DNA of 64,000 nt from CAWDDA01 sp963813345 (GTDB lineage: Bacteria; Acidobacteriota; Blastocatellia; RBC074). The position numbers and the translations under genes were made by a program. The DNA lies in NCBI GenBank assembly GCA_963813345.1, contig CAWEYR010000028.1:248001-312000 (forward strand), read 5' to 3'. Below the pieces are notes generated by a model. It made no database searches. It saw only the letters and a list, made by a program, of their open reading frames with translations, and was not told the origin of the DNA. The stretch's first letter is position 1; the number at the start of each line of letters is the position of its first letter. Positions 10,914 through 19,205 of this stretch are shown piece after piece.

Positions 10914-11807
10914 ATGAGAACGTCAGATCACAAGAGCACCACTGGTTCGTTAACGGCGCCAGTTTTCGAGGAGATGCTGACCGAAGAGATCAGCCTGCTT
11001 TCGTTGGATCATCCTGGAGCGAACGACGTCGACTACCGGACGCGTCGCGATTTCATCGCGCGATTGGCGCGCGAGTTTCGCAACAAGTGCCGCAGTGGAA
11101 AGCGCCCTCCGATTCCGCGCATTGATTACACTGAAGCCGAGACTCAAGTCTGGAGATACGTTTTTGACCAGCTCGAGGAAGTTCAAAGTCGCCGCGCGTG
11201 TTCTTTCTATCTCGACGCCAGACGTCAACTGGGTATCAAGCGCGAGAGCATTCCGCAACTTGAAGACATGGACCGGAGGCTTCGCGACCTGACAGGATTT
11301 CGACTAGCGCCGGTCGAAGGTCTGGTTGAGCCGCGCTCGTTCCTGAGCTGGCTCGAAAAGCGAACGATGCTCTGCACGCAATACGTTCGTCACGATTCGC
11401 GTCCCGACTACACGCCAGAGCCGGACATCATTCACGAGGCGATCGGGCATATTCCTTCGTTTACAAATGAGGACTTCGCTGCTTTCTCGCAGTTTGTCGG
11501 TCGCGGGGCTCGACTGGCTACCGACGATCAGCTCGAGCAGCTCGGCCGTCTTTACTGGTTTACTGTTGAGTTCGGGTTGGTCGAGGAGGCCGATTCGTTC
11601 CGGGCTTTTGGCGCGGGCCTGTTGTCGTCATTCAGCGAGCTCGAGCATGCATTCTCGGACGATGTCGAAAGAAGGCCTTTCGATCTGGAGGAGGTAATCA
11701 ATACTCCGTATGATTACTCTGATATGCAGCCGGTTCTCTTCGTGATTCCGAGCTATGGTTACCTGAAGGAAGCAACACGAAAGTTTATTGAAGGCTTTGG
11801 AGGTTAA
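10914..11807 (+). CDS. phhA: Phenylalanine 4-monooxygenase
   Basis: 297 residues; hydroxylates phenylalanine to tyrosine using tetrahydropterin and O2. The iron-binding facial triad is visible: H174 and H179 in IIHEAIGHIP and E219 in WFTVEFGL. PDYTPEPD just before the first histidine and FGAGLLSSFSELEHA after the glutamate are family hallmarks. There is no regulatory ACT domain, as in other bacterial enzymes of about 260-300 residues. It follows the aminotransferase by 59 bp and precedes hppD, separated by a degenerate hairpin repeat. No pterin-recycling dehydratase (phhB) is next to it. Confidence 0.95.
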   Translation: MRTSDHKSTTGSLTAPVFEEMLTEEISLLSLDHPGANDVDYRTRRDFIARLAREFRNKCRSGKRPPIPRIDYTEAETQVWRYVFDQLEEVQSRRACSFYLDARRQLGIKRESIPQLEDMDRRLRDLTGFRLAPVEGLVEPRSFLSWLEKRTMLCTQYVRHDSRPDYTPEPDIIHEAIGHIPSFTNEDFAAFSQFVGRGARLATDDQLEQLGRLYWFTVEFGLVEEADSFRAFGAGLLSSFSELEHAFSDDVERRPFDLEEVINTPYDYSDMQPVLFVIPSYGYLKEATRKFIEGFGG

Positions 11808-11812
11808 GGACG

Positions 11813-11873
11813 GAGTTCAAGCTTCAGTTGCACTGGCAGTAGACATTCCGCTGAAGCGAGCTGAAGCTCACTT
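11813..11873. repeat. Degenerate family A hairpin inside the Phe/Tyr operon
   Basis: GGAGTTCAAGCTTCAGTTGC is followed about 30 bases later by GCTGAAGCGAGCTGAAGCTC, an imperfect copy of the inverted repeat. It sits in the only sizeable gap between phhA and hppD and could reduce read-through or protect the upstream message end. Confidence 0.5.
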
Positions 11874-11884
11874 ACAAGGATTAA

Positions 11885-12973
11885 ATGTCAGAGAATCCAC
11901 TCAAGCTGAAGCGAATTGATCACGTTGAGTTCTATGTCGGGAACGCGAAGCAGGCGGCATATTACTATCGTCAGGCATTCGGCTTTTCTCAGTTTGCATA
12001 CAGCGGCCTTGAGACCGGAGTGCGAGATTCGTCGTCCTACGCGTTGAGGCAGGGTAAAGCAAACTTTGTCTTCACAAGCCCACTTTCGATTGATCACCCT
12101 TCGACCGAGCATTTAAGACGGCATGGCGATGGCGTCCACGATATTGCCTTTGAAGTGGACGACGTAGACAGCGCGTTTGAATACGCAGTCAGCCGCGGCG
12201 CGGTGCCAGCCATGGACCCGCGGACAATCGAAGATGCTCGCGGCCGCGTGCGTCGCGCGGCGATCCGCACGTACGGCGACACTATTCATTCATTCATATC
12301 GCGACGCGATTACGCGGGCTCCTTCCTGCCCGGCTTTGAATCGGTGAACGTGCAGGGCAACGATACAGGGATACTGCGAATCGACCACATTGTGGGTAAT
12401 GTAGAGCTGGGGCGGATGGATGAATGGGCGCATTTCTATCATCACGTTCTTGGCTTCGATCGGTACATTACATTTGACGACAAGGACATTTCGACTGAAT
12501 ACAGCGCGCTCATGAGCATTGTCATGTCGGATCAGTCGCACTCGATAATGTTTCCACTCAACGAGCCTGCACCCGGACGTCGAAAGAGTCAGATACAGGA
12601 ATACATCGAAGCGAACAACGGCCCTGGCGCGCAGCACATTGCACTCGCAACCGGCGACGCCATCGAAACGGTATCGCGACTTCAGAAACAGGGCGTTGAG
12701 TTCCTGCGGGTACCGGATGAGTATTACGAAATGCTCCCTGATCGCGTGGGCCGGATTGACGAACCGCTTGATGTGATCAGAGACCTCGGAATCCTCGTGG
12801 ATCGCGATGATGAAGGTTACCTGTTGCAAATCTTCACCAAGCCGGTTGAAGATCGTCCGACGCTCTTCTATGAGATCATTCAGCGAAAAGGATGCCGTGG
12901 CTTTGGCAAAGGCAACTTCAAAGCGCTTTTTGTCTCAATCGAAGAGGAGCAGGCAAAACGGGGAAACCTTTGA
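11885..12973 (+). CDS. hppD: 4-Hydroxyphenylpyruvate dioxygenase
   Basis: 362 residues, two VOC-fold halves. Converts 4-hydroxyphenylpyruvate to homogentisate with Fe(II) and O2. The iron ligands are H168 (RIDHIVG), H251 (GAQHIALAT) and E330 (LFYEIIQR); the C-terminal GCRGFGKGNFKALFVSIEEE is a strong family signature that closes the active site. Its TGA overlaps the ATG of hmgA (TGATG), so the two are translationally coupled. Length matches typical bacterial enzymes of about 355-365 residues. Confidence 0.97.
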   Translation: MSENPLKLKRIDHVEFYVGNAKQAAYYYRQAFGFSQFAYSGLETGVRDSSSYALRQGKANFVFTSPLSIDHPSTEHLRRHGDGVHDIAFEVDDVDSAFEYAVSRGAVPAMDPRTIEDARGRVRRAAIRTYGDTIHSFISRRDYAGSFLPGFESVNVQGNDTGILRIDHIVGNVELGRMDEWAHFYHHVLGFDRYITFDDKDISTEYSALMSIVMSDQSHSIMFPLNEPAPGRRKSQIQEYIEANNGPGAQHIALATGDAIETVSRLQKQGVEFLRVPDEYYEMLPDRVGRIDEPLDVIRDLGILVDRDDEGYLLQIFTKPVEDRPTLFYEIIQRKGCRGFGKGNFKALFVSIEEEQAKRGNL

Positions 12974-14283
12974 TGTCAGCGCGTGAACCAGCATCAGGCG
13001 ACATCAGTTATCAATCGGGCTTTGGGAATGAGTTCGCGACCGAAGCATTGTCGGGTGCGCTTCCACGCGGACAGAACTCGCCCCAACGAGCGCCACTGGG
13101 GCTTTATCCTGAGCAGCTCAGCGGAACGTCGTTTACATCGCCGCGCGCAGTGAATCGCCGGTCCTGGCTTTACCGCATTCGGCCTTCTGTAATTCACGAA
13201 ACGTTTCAGTCGCGCTATTCACTTCACTGGCAGACTGCGCCCTTTGACGAAGTGCCTGCGTCTCCGAATCAGCTTCGTTGGAACCCGCTTCCGTTACCGT
13301 CAGAACGTGTCGATTTTGTCGATGGAATCACATCAATGGCCGGCAACGGAGACGTACGGTCGTGTTATGGGATCGGTGTTCACATTTATCGAGCAACGGC
13401 TTCGATGCGTGACCGGTACTTCAGTTGTTCTGACGGCGAGCTCCTCGTAGTGCCGGAAATGGGTGGACTAAGGTTCTTTACCGAGTTTGGACGCATCGAT
13501 GTTGAACCTGGCGAGATCGTTCTGATCCCGCGAGGGGTCAAGTTTCGCGTCGAGCTCGCAGACGATGCCGCGCGTGGTTATGTGTGTGAAAACTACGGCG
13601 CGATGTTTCGACTGCCCGACCTGGGCCTGATTGGCGCAAATGGTCTTGCTAATCCGCGAGATTTTCTGACTCCGGTTGCGAGATATGAAGACGTGGAGGG
13701 TGATTTCGAGCTGATTACCAAGTTCCAGGGTGCTTTGTGGTCGGCAAACATCGGCCATTCTCCGCTCGACGTCGTAGCGTGGCACGGCAATTACGCGCCT
13801 TACAAATACGATCTCACGCGATTCAATGCGATCAATACGGTGAGCTATGATCACCCTGATCCGTCGATCTTCACCGTGTTGACGTCGCCTTCTGAGAGCA
13901 TCGGAACTGCGAACTGTGATTTCGTTCTGTTTCCGCCGCGCTGGACAGTAGCTGACCGGACTTTTCGACCGCCCTACTTTCATCGAAATGTGATGAGTGA
14001 GTTCATGGGGCTGATCAAAGGTCAGTACGACGCCAAAGTCGAGGGATTTGTTCCGGGCGGATCGAGTCTTCACAATTGTATGTCGGCGCATGGGCCCGAC
14101 ACGGCGGCTTTTACAAAGGCGATTTCCGGGGACCTCAAACCGCAATTTATCGGTGATACACTCGCGTTCATGTTCGAATCTCGATACGTAATCCGACCGA
14201 CGCGGTTTGCGATGGAGACCTCGGAGCTGCAAAGCGACTATCGCAACTGCTGGCAGGATCTCCCCAGACTATTTTCACGATGA
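12973..14283 (+). CDS. hmgA: Homogentisate 1,2-dioxygenase
   Basis: 436 residues. Opens the homogentisate ring to maleylacetoacetate. Signatures: YQSGFGNEFATEALSGALP near the N-terminus, HxNxxSE-type iron site in PYFHRNVMSEFMGLIKG at about residue 336 (His and Glu ligands), and the third ligand in SLHNCMSAHGPD. The start is the ATG that overlaps the hppD stop; a longer in-frame extension upstream is only a shadow of hppD. Its stop overlaps the next start (ATGA), continuing the coupled operon. Confidence 0.97.
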   Translation: MSAREPASGDISYQSGFGNEFATEALSGALPRGQNSPQRAPLGLYPEQLSGTSFTSPRAVNRRSWLYRIRPSVIHETFQSRYSLHWQTAPFDEVPASPNQLRWNPLPLPSERVDFVDGITSMAGNGDVRSCYGIGVHIYRATASMRDRYFSCSDGELLVVPEMGGLRFFTEFGRIDVEPGEIVLIPRGVKFRVELADDAARGYVCENYGAMFRLPDLGLIGANGLANPRDFLTPVARYEDVEGDFELITKFQGALWSANIGHSPLDVVAWHGNYAPYKYDLTRFNAINTVSYDHPDPSIFTVLTSPSESIGTANCDFVLFPPRWTVADRTFRPPYFHRNVMSEFMGLIKGQYDAKVEGFVPGGSSLHNCMSAHGPDTAAFTKAISGDLKPQFIGDTLAFMFESRYVIRPTRFAMETSELQSDYRNCWQDLPRLFSR

Positions 14284-15149
14284 GCTCTCTCGCGGCACTG
14301 CTCGTTCACGTCATCGACTACGCAGGTCTCTTCCCTCCGGCCTCCTTGAGCATCAAACAAGCGAGCGAAAAGTATGCGGAGTACGCTCGCAGCCATCATG
14401 GATGGATTCTTGGCCGTTTCGTTCTACAGGCAGAGATGCTCGATGAATTTCTGACTGCGGCAGAGCCACTCGAATCTGATCTGAAATGGAAGCTTTCAGT
14501 GTTGGTCTCATCCAATCTGGACCGTGACCTGAAACGCATCGCGAGTATCAATGAATCGCACAACTTCAAGATCGATTCCATTGAGATGAAAGTCAAAAAT
14601 GCGGCCGAGATTCGCGATGCGGCGAAGAAAGTGCCAAAGGAACTCGCACTTTACTTTGAGCTACCGCCAGACCAGGCGCTTGATGATCTTCTGGGAGAAG
14701 TTCGCGCGACCAGGCGTTATGCCAAGCTCAGAACCGGAGGATTGACTCCCGAAGCAATTCCGTCGGCTGAGAACATCGCGCGTTTCATTACTGCCTGCGC
14801 CCGCGCAAACGTCGCGTTCAAAGCAACAGCAGGCCTTCATCATCCTTTGCGGAGCGCTCACCGGCTGACCTACGAGCCTGACTCTCCAGCCGGTGTTATG
14901 CACGGATTTCTCAATGTCTTCCTTGCAGCCGCGTGGATTCTGAACGGCCTCGAGCTCGATGCCGCGATCGAACTGCTCGAGGAGAACCATGAGGCGAATC
15001 TTTCATTCGGCGCTGATGAAGTAAGATGGAGATCCAAAGCTCTGGGCATCGATCGGATCATCGAAGCGCGAAAGAACTTCGCACACTCGTTCGGCTCCTG
15101 CTCGTTCGACGAACCCATTGAAGACCTCAAATCGCTTGGGCTGCTATGA
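14280..15149 (+). CDS. Conserved uncharacterised protein in the tyrosine operon, candidate maleylacetoacetate-isomerase substitute
   Basis: 289 residues, cytosolic, no signal or membrane segment. I do not recognise a named family. Visible features are LVHVIDYAGLFPPASLS at the N-terminus, a strand IDSIEMKVKN, then YAKLRTGGLTPEAIPS and VAFKATAGLHHPLRS: repeated beta-strand ends carrying Lys, Arg, Gly and His residues, as in a TIM-barrel. It has no resemblance to the glutathione-transferase-type isomerase MaiA. The gene overlaps hmgA by four bases upstream and fahA by four downstream, exactly where maleylacetoacetate is turned into fumarylacetoacetate, and no other isomerase gene is visible. A glutathione-independent isomerase role is inference from position. 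Confidence 0.75.
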   Translation: MSSLAALLVHVIDYAGLFPPASLSIKQASEKYAEYARSHHGWILGRFVLQAEMLDEFLTAAEPLESDLKWKLSVLVSSNLDRDLKRIASINESHNFKIDSIEMKVKNAAEIRDAAKKVPKELALYFELPPDQALDDLLGEVRATRRYAKLRTGGLTPEAIPSAENIARFITACARANVAFKATAGLHHPLRSAHRLTYEPDSPAGVMHGFLNVFLAAAWILNGLELDAAIELLEENHEANLSFGADEVRWRSKALGIDRIIEARKNFAHSFGSCSFDEPIEDLKSLGLL

Positions 15150-16468
15150 GCAACGAATACGGAATCAATTCGACTCACGATCCAGAGCTGCGGTCATCGG
15201 TAGAGTCTGCAAATACTCCCGGCTGCGCTTTCCCGATCCAGAACCTTCCCTTTGGCGTCTTCTCAAGCGTGAACCAGGCGTTGTTACCGCGACCTGGCGT
15301 TGCAATTGGAGATCGGATTCTTGACCTGGCGGAATCCGTGCAGCGAGGGCTGCTCGATCGGATTGATCCGGATACGCGCCACGCGTGCACTCAACCAACT
15401 CTCAACGTGCTCATGTCTCTCGGGAAAACACACTGGTCCGAGTTGCGCCAAGAGTTGAGCAACCTGTTGCGCGAGGACAATCCGGCCCGAACGTCTCTTC
15501 CGCTCGTTAAGTTCGCCGATGCGACGATGCATCTTCCCGCGATAGTTGGGGACTACACTGATTTTTATGCTTCGATTTTTCACGCGACCAACGTGGGCAG
15601 GATGTTCCGGCCGGATAGTCCCCTCTTTCCGAACTACAAGTATCTCCCGGTTGGCTATCATGGTCGCGCATCATCGGTAGTTGTAAGTGGAACCGGCGTC
15701 ACTCGTCCGCACGGCCAGATCATCGTGGGTGATCCCGCGTCACCTGTGTATACGGCAAGTCGCGCACTCGACTTCGAGCTTGAGGTTGGGTTCTTCATTG
15801 GACCAGGAAACAGCCTGGGAAGTCCGGTAAGCATAGAGAGTGCACAGGCGCATGTCTTTGGCCTTTGTCTCGTAAATGACTGGTCTGCGCGCGATATACA
15901 GAAATGGGAATATCAGCCATTAGGGCCGTTTCTCTCGAAGAGTTTTCTGACATCGGTTTCTCCCTGGCTCGTTACGATGGAAGCGATAGAGCCCTTCAGG
16001 ATTCCAGCCTTCAAGCGCGATGAAGGGGATCCGAAACCGCTGCCTCATCTTTTCTCAAGAGATGACCAGGAACGTGGAGGGATAAGTCTGATCGTCGAAG
16101 CGTTGATTCAGTCCGAAAGGATGCGGAATGATGGGATCGCACCAATGCTGCTCAGCAGAGGCGATTTCAACAGCATGTATTGGACGATTGCACAGATGGT
16201 GGCCCATCACACGAGCAACGGCTGCAACCTGAGGCCGGGTGACCTGCTAGCGAGTGGAACGATATCCGGCCCGCTGGCGGAATCGTGTGGCTGTCTGCTC
16301 GAGTTGACACACGGCGGTTCTCGCCCCGTCAGGTTACCTGGCGGAGAAGAGCGTGCATATCTTGCAGATGGTGACGAACTGATTCTGCGCGGATACTGCG
16401 AGCGCGAGGGGGCACGTCACATTGGGCTCGGAGAATGCCGTGGCCGCATCGTGGGCCGCAGCTTTTGA
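15146..16468 (+). CDS. fahA: Fumarylacetoacetase
   Basis: 440 residues. Hydrolyses fumarylacetoacetate to fumarate and acetoacetate, the last step of tyrosine breakdown. Signatures: VGDYTDFYASIFHATNVGRM and LPVGYHGRASSVVVSGT of the N-terminal and substrate-binding regions, metal-site DFELEVGFFIG (two acidic ligands), LVNDWSARDIQKWEYQPLGP and NLRPGDLLASGTISGP. Start is the ATG overlapping the previous stop by four bases. Slightly longer than the usual 410-430 residues because of a variable N-terminus. Confidence 0.97.
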   Translation: MSNEYGINSTHDPELRSSVESANTPGCAFPIQNLPFGVFSSVNQALLPRPGVAIGDRILDLAESVQRGLLDRIDPDTRHACTQPTLNVLMSLGKTHWSELRQELSNLLREDNPARTSLPLVKFADATMHLPAIVGDYTDFYASIFHATNVGRMFRPDSPLFPNYKYLPVGYHGRASSVVVSGTGVTRPHGQIIVGDPASPVYTASRALDFELEVGFFIGPGNSLGSPVSIESAQAHVFGLCLVNDWSARDIQKWEYQPLGPFLSKSFLTSVSPWLVTMEAIEPFRIPAFKRDEGDPKPLPHLFSRDDQERGGISLIVEALIQSERMRNDGIAPMLLSRGDFNSMYWTIAQMVAHHTSNGCNLRPGDLLASGTISGPLAESCGCLLELTHGGSRPVRLPGGEERAYLADGDELILRGYCEREGARHIGLGECRGRIVGRSF

Positions 16469-16540
16469 CGGCCCGACTTGTGTGTGGCACAATTCCGCGT
16501 TACACCACATTTGAATTCTATATATCAGGAGTCATCATAA

Positions 16541-16813
16541 ATGGACGAAGAGAATAAGACTGACGGTCTAGCCACTGACGCTGCCACTGACGCTGCCACT
16601 GATGCTGCCACTGACGCAGCGACTGCCGCAGCTGCCGCAGCGGGTCATGATGAGATCTCGTATCACGCAGTGCAGAAGGATGGAAACATCACCGCGATCT
16701 GGGAAATGCGCGGAAGGAAGCACGTGCGCACGATCGATCCACGGAGCGAGGAAGGACGGCATCTGCTTGGTCATCACGAGCCGCAGTCGGAGGCAGGCCA
16801 CGAAGGCGCGTAA
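16541..16813 (+). CDS. Small repeat-containing hypothetical protein
   Basis: 90 residues. After DEENKTDGL it has four or five copies of ATDA encoded by near-identical 12-base units, an alanine run (AAAAAAG), then a folded-looking tail (SYHAVQKDGNITAIWEMRGR, followed by KHVRTIDPRSEEGRHLLG). A purine-rich TATCAGGAG lies about a dozen bases before the ATG. It follows fahA by 72 bp and may be in the same transcript. No family recognised; the DNA-level repeats suggest a length-variable N-terminus. Confidence 0.6.
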   Translation: MDEENKTDGLATDAATDAATDAATDAATAAAAAAGHDEISYHAVQKDGNITAIWEMRGRKHVRTIDPRSEEGRHLLGHHEPQSEAGHEGA

Positions 16814-16826
16814 GTAAGTAGAGGTA

Positions 16827-17000
16827 AGAAGAAGAAAACAACGCAGAGGCGAGAAACCCATTTGAGATTTGAGATTTGAGATTTGTCATCTGTCATTTGT
16901 TTCCGAGCGTGCTCAGCAATACAATGCGATCAAATCTCAAATCTCAAATCTCAAATGATTTTCTCCCTCTGCGTTGTTTTCTTAGTCTTCTTCTTCCTTT
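16827..17000. repeat. Long inverted repeat, family E (GAGATTTGAGATTTG)
   Basis: Left arm AAGAAGAAAACAACGCAGAG, then tandem GAGATTTGAGATTTGAGATT; right arm has tandem AAATCTCAAATCTCAAATCT and then CTCTGCGTTGTTTTCTT. Fills the gap between two convergent genes (small repeat protein and the UbiD-type gene). The same family recurs at 60437-60526. Likely serves as a bidirectional terminator. Confidence 0.8.
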
Positions 17001-17006
17001 CCAACC

Positions 17007-18458
17007 CTAATCCAATCCCAGTTTCTTCCACATCTGATCGACGTTGCGCTTGACATCGTCGCTGGTTCGGTTTTCGTTTGGCCACGGACGATCGAATCCT
17101 TCGCTTTTCCACTTTCGAGTACCGTCGATCCCCATCTTTGAGCCGAAACCCATCTGGCGTGCAGAGTGATCCAGGACGTCGATCGGACCGAGCATGAACT
17201 GGATGTCGCGTTCGGGGTCTATATTGTTGAGCACCTTCCAAACAACTTCGCTCGCATCCTGAACGTTGACGTCATCGTCAACTATGACAATGCATTTGGT
17301 GAACATTGCCTGACCAAGTCCCCAGATGGCATTCATGATTTTGCGCGCGTGCCCGGGATACTGCTTGCGAATCGACACGAACATCAGGTTGTGAAAAACA
17401 CCTTCGAACGGAAGGTTCATGTCAACGATTTCGGGAAACTGTCTTTTGAGGACCGGCAGCGTGATGCGCGTGATCGCCCAGCCCATCCAGCAATCTTCCA
17501 TCGGAGGCCGCCCGACAATCGTAGTCTGGTAAATCGGATTCTTCCGGTGCGTGAGCGCTGTCACGTGAAAAACCGGATACGGCTCTTCCAGCGTGTAGAA
17601 GCCCGTATGATCACCAAACGGACCCTCAGTTCGCCTTTCGCCCGGATCTACGTAGCCCTCCAGAATCAACTCGGCTGTCGCCGGAACCTCGAGATCGACT
17701 GAGACGCAACGAACCATCTCGATCGGTTTCTCGCGGAGAAAGCTTGCGAAGATCATCTCATCGAGGTCATCCGGCAAAGGCATCGCAGCTCCGAAGTTTG
17801 TGATCGGATCGGCGCCGATGGCAACGGCGACTTCCATCCTCTCGACACCGCGCTTCTCGAGATCACGATGATGAGCTGCTCCATGTTTGTGAATCTGCCA
17901 GTGCATGGCCGTGGTCTTCTCGTCGAAGATCTGCATGCGGTACATTCCGCAATTTCGTTTCCCAGTTCGTGGGTTGCGCGTGAAGACCATCGGGAAGGTA
18001 ATAAACCTGCCTCCGTCTGCCTCCCAGCATTTTAGAATCGGCCATTCGAGCAGTGAGAACTCGCCTTCGCGCCTGACAATATCCTGGCAGGGACCCGACT
18101 TTACTTCGCGCGGGAAGTACTTCCCCAACTCAGCGAGCTTCGGGATCATCTTCACCTTCTCGATAAGACCTTGCGGCGATTTGAAGTCGAGCCATTCGGT
18201 CAGCCGCGCGGCGACATCTTCGACATTATCGACTTCGAGCGCGAGCTCCATGCGACGCCGGCTGCCTAGTGCATTGATGAGCACCGGTATGCGCCCATCA
18301 TCGACATTCTCAAACATGAGAGCGGGCCCGCCGCGTTTCGAGACGCGATCGGTTATCTCGGTGATCTCCTGGTCGCTCGAGACGTGCGCCTTGATCCGCT
18401 TCAGCTCACCGTGTTTCTCGAGAACCTTGACGAATTCACGAAGGTCTTCGTAAGCCAT
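17007..18458 (-). CDS. UbiD-family decarboxylase
   Basis: 483 residues. UbiD enzymes decarboxylate aromatic or unsaturated acids using prenylated FMN. Markers include GPALMFENVDD near the N-terminus, GMYRMQIFDEKTTAMHWQIH, VAVAIGADPITNFGAAMPLP, EGPFGDHTGFYTLEEPYPVF, and IYQTTIVGRPPMEDCWMG. These resemble the menaquinone-biosynthesis type (MqnP/UbiD-like) more than fungal FDC. No UbiX prenyl-transferase lies nearby, so the cofactor would be made elsewhere. The nucleotidyltransferase upstream overlaps its start by 58 bp. Exact substrate is not settled. Confidence 0.88.
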   Translation of the reverse strand: MAYEDLREFVKVLEKHGELKRIKAHVSSDQEITEITDRVSKRGGPALMFENVDDGRIPVLINALGSRRRMELALEVDNVEDVAARLTEWLDFKSPQGLIEKVKMIPKLAELGKYFPREVKSGPCQDIVRREGEFSLLEWPILKCWEADGGRFITFPMVFTRNPRTGKRNCGMYRMQIFDEKTTAMHWQIHKHGAAHHRDLEKRGVERMEVAVAIGADPITNFGAAMPLPDDLDEMIFASFLREKPIEMVRCVSVDLEVPATAELILEGYVDPGERRTEGPFGDHTGFYTLEEPYPVFHVTALTHRKNPIYQTTIVGRPPMEDCWMGWAITRITLPVLKRQFPEIVDMNLPFEGVFHNLMFVSIRKQYPGHARKIMNAIWGLGQAMFTKCIVIVDDDVNVQDASEVVWKVLNNIDPERDIQFMLGPIDVLDHSARQMGFGSKMGIDGTRKWKSEGFDRPWPNENRTSDDVKRNVDQMWKKLGLD

Positions 18459-19138
18459 TCTGTTAAGTTAAGACTAGAAAATGCGGGAGAGCAACGCTTG
18501 AAGCGATGCATCAGGGGTGCCATTTGTGGTGCTCGTAAACAGGTGTTACGGCACCGACTCAGACGCTCGTAGTCCTCGGGTTGATCGATGTCTTCGACCA
18601 CACTGGACGATTCAACGGGTACTTCCAGAATTTCATCGGGGTACGCCGCCAGAAGCGCGCGCATTCCCTCGGGAGATGTTTCATCCAGACGCATCAGCTC
18701 TTCTTCAAGATCGCGGCTGAAAATTGCCGGATGTCCGCGTCTGCCTTCAAAAACTGGTACAGCAATCTTTTTCCCATTTCTCCGGTACCGGACAATGATC
18801 GCGTCGATAATGGAAGATGAGATCATTGGCTGGTCTACCAGGGCTATCATGACCGCATCAGTCTGGGGGCTGATCTCAGCCCAGCCGGTCTTGATGGAGC
18901 TCAACATGCCAAGAGTGTAATCGGGATTGATGGCGTACTGAATGCCTTTCGCTGCCAGGCGCTCGCGAATCTCTGCTTCTCTGTGGCCCAGGACGACGAT
19001 GATCTCATCAAGACGTGAGCGGCGCAGGTTATCGATGCTAGCTTCGATGACAGTCTTGTTTCCCCACTTCAAGAGTGGCTTGAACGCACCTCCCATCCTT
19101 GAAGATTCCCCGGCGGCGAGCAGTAGTCCTGAAATCAT
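18401..19138 (-). CDS. MobA-like nucleotidyltransferase (MocA/molybdopterin type)
   Basis: About 245 residues. GLLLAAGESSRMGGAFKPLL is the nucleotide-binding opening of MobA-like NTP transferases; MIALVDQPMISSSIIDAIIV carries the metal-binding Asp, and RRGHPAIFSRDLEEEL fits the MocA/CTP:molybdopterin cytidylyltransferase group. ATG at 19138 is preferred over 19165 because AAAGGACAG precedes it. The normal family end is DIDQPEDYERL; the roughly 40 further residues run across the start of the UbiD gene and look non-native. No molybdoenzyme is next to it in this window, so the partner is unknown. Confidence 0.8.
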   Translation of the reverse strand: MISGLLLAAGESSRMGGAFKPLLKWGNKTVIEASIDNLRRSRLDEIIVVLGHREAEIRERLAAKGIQYAINPDYTLGMLSSIKTGWAEISPQTDAVMIALVDQPMISSSIIDAIIVRYRRNGKKIAVPVFEGRRGHPAIFSRDLEEELMRLDETSPEGMRALLAAYPDEILEVPVESSSVVEDIDQPEDYERLSRCRNTCLRAPQMAPLMHRFKRCSPAFSSLNLTEWLTKTFVNSSRFSRNTVS

Positions 19139-19205
19139 GCACTCTGTCCTTTTGTTTGAGTTCAAAGCTCAGCATGCCAGCAAAACTAACGCCTGAACTC
19201 CATGC

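Noticed and set aside
16480..16510. Sigma-54 promoter (TGGCAC-like) after fahA
   Set aside because: The -12 GC element is not at the required distance.
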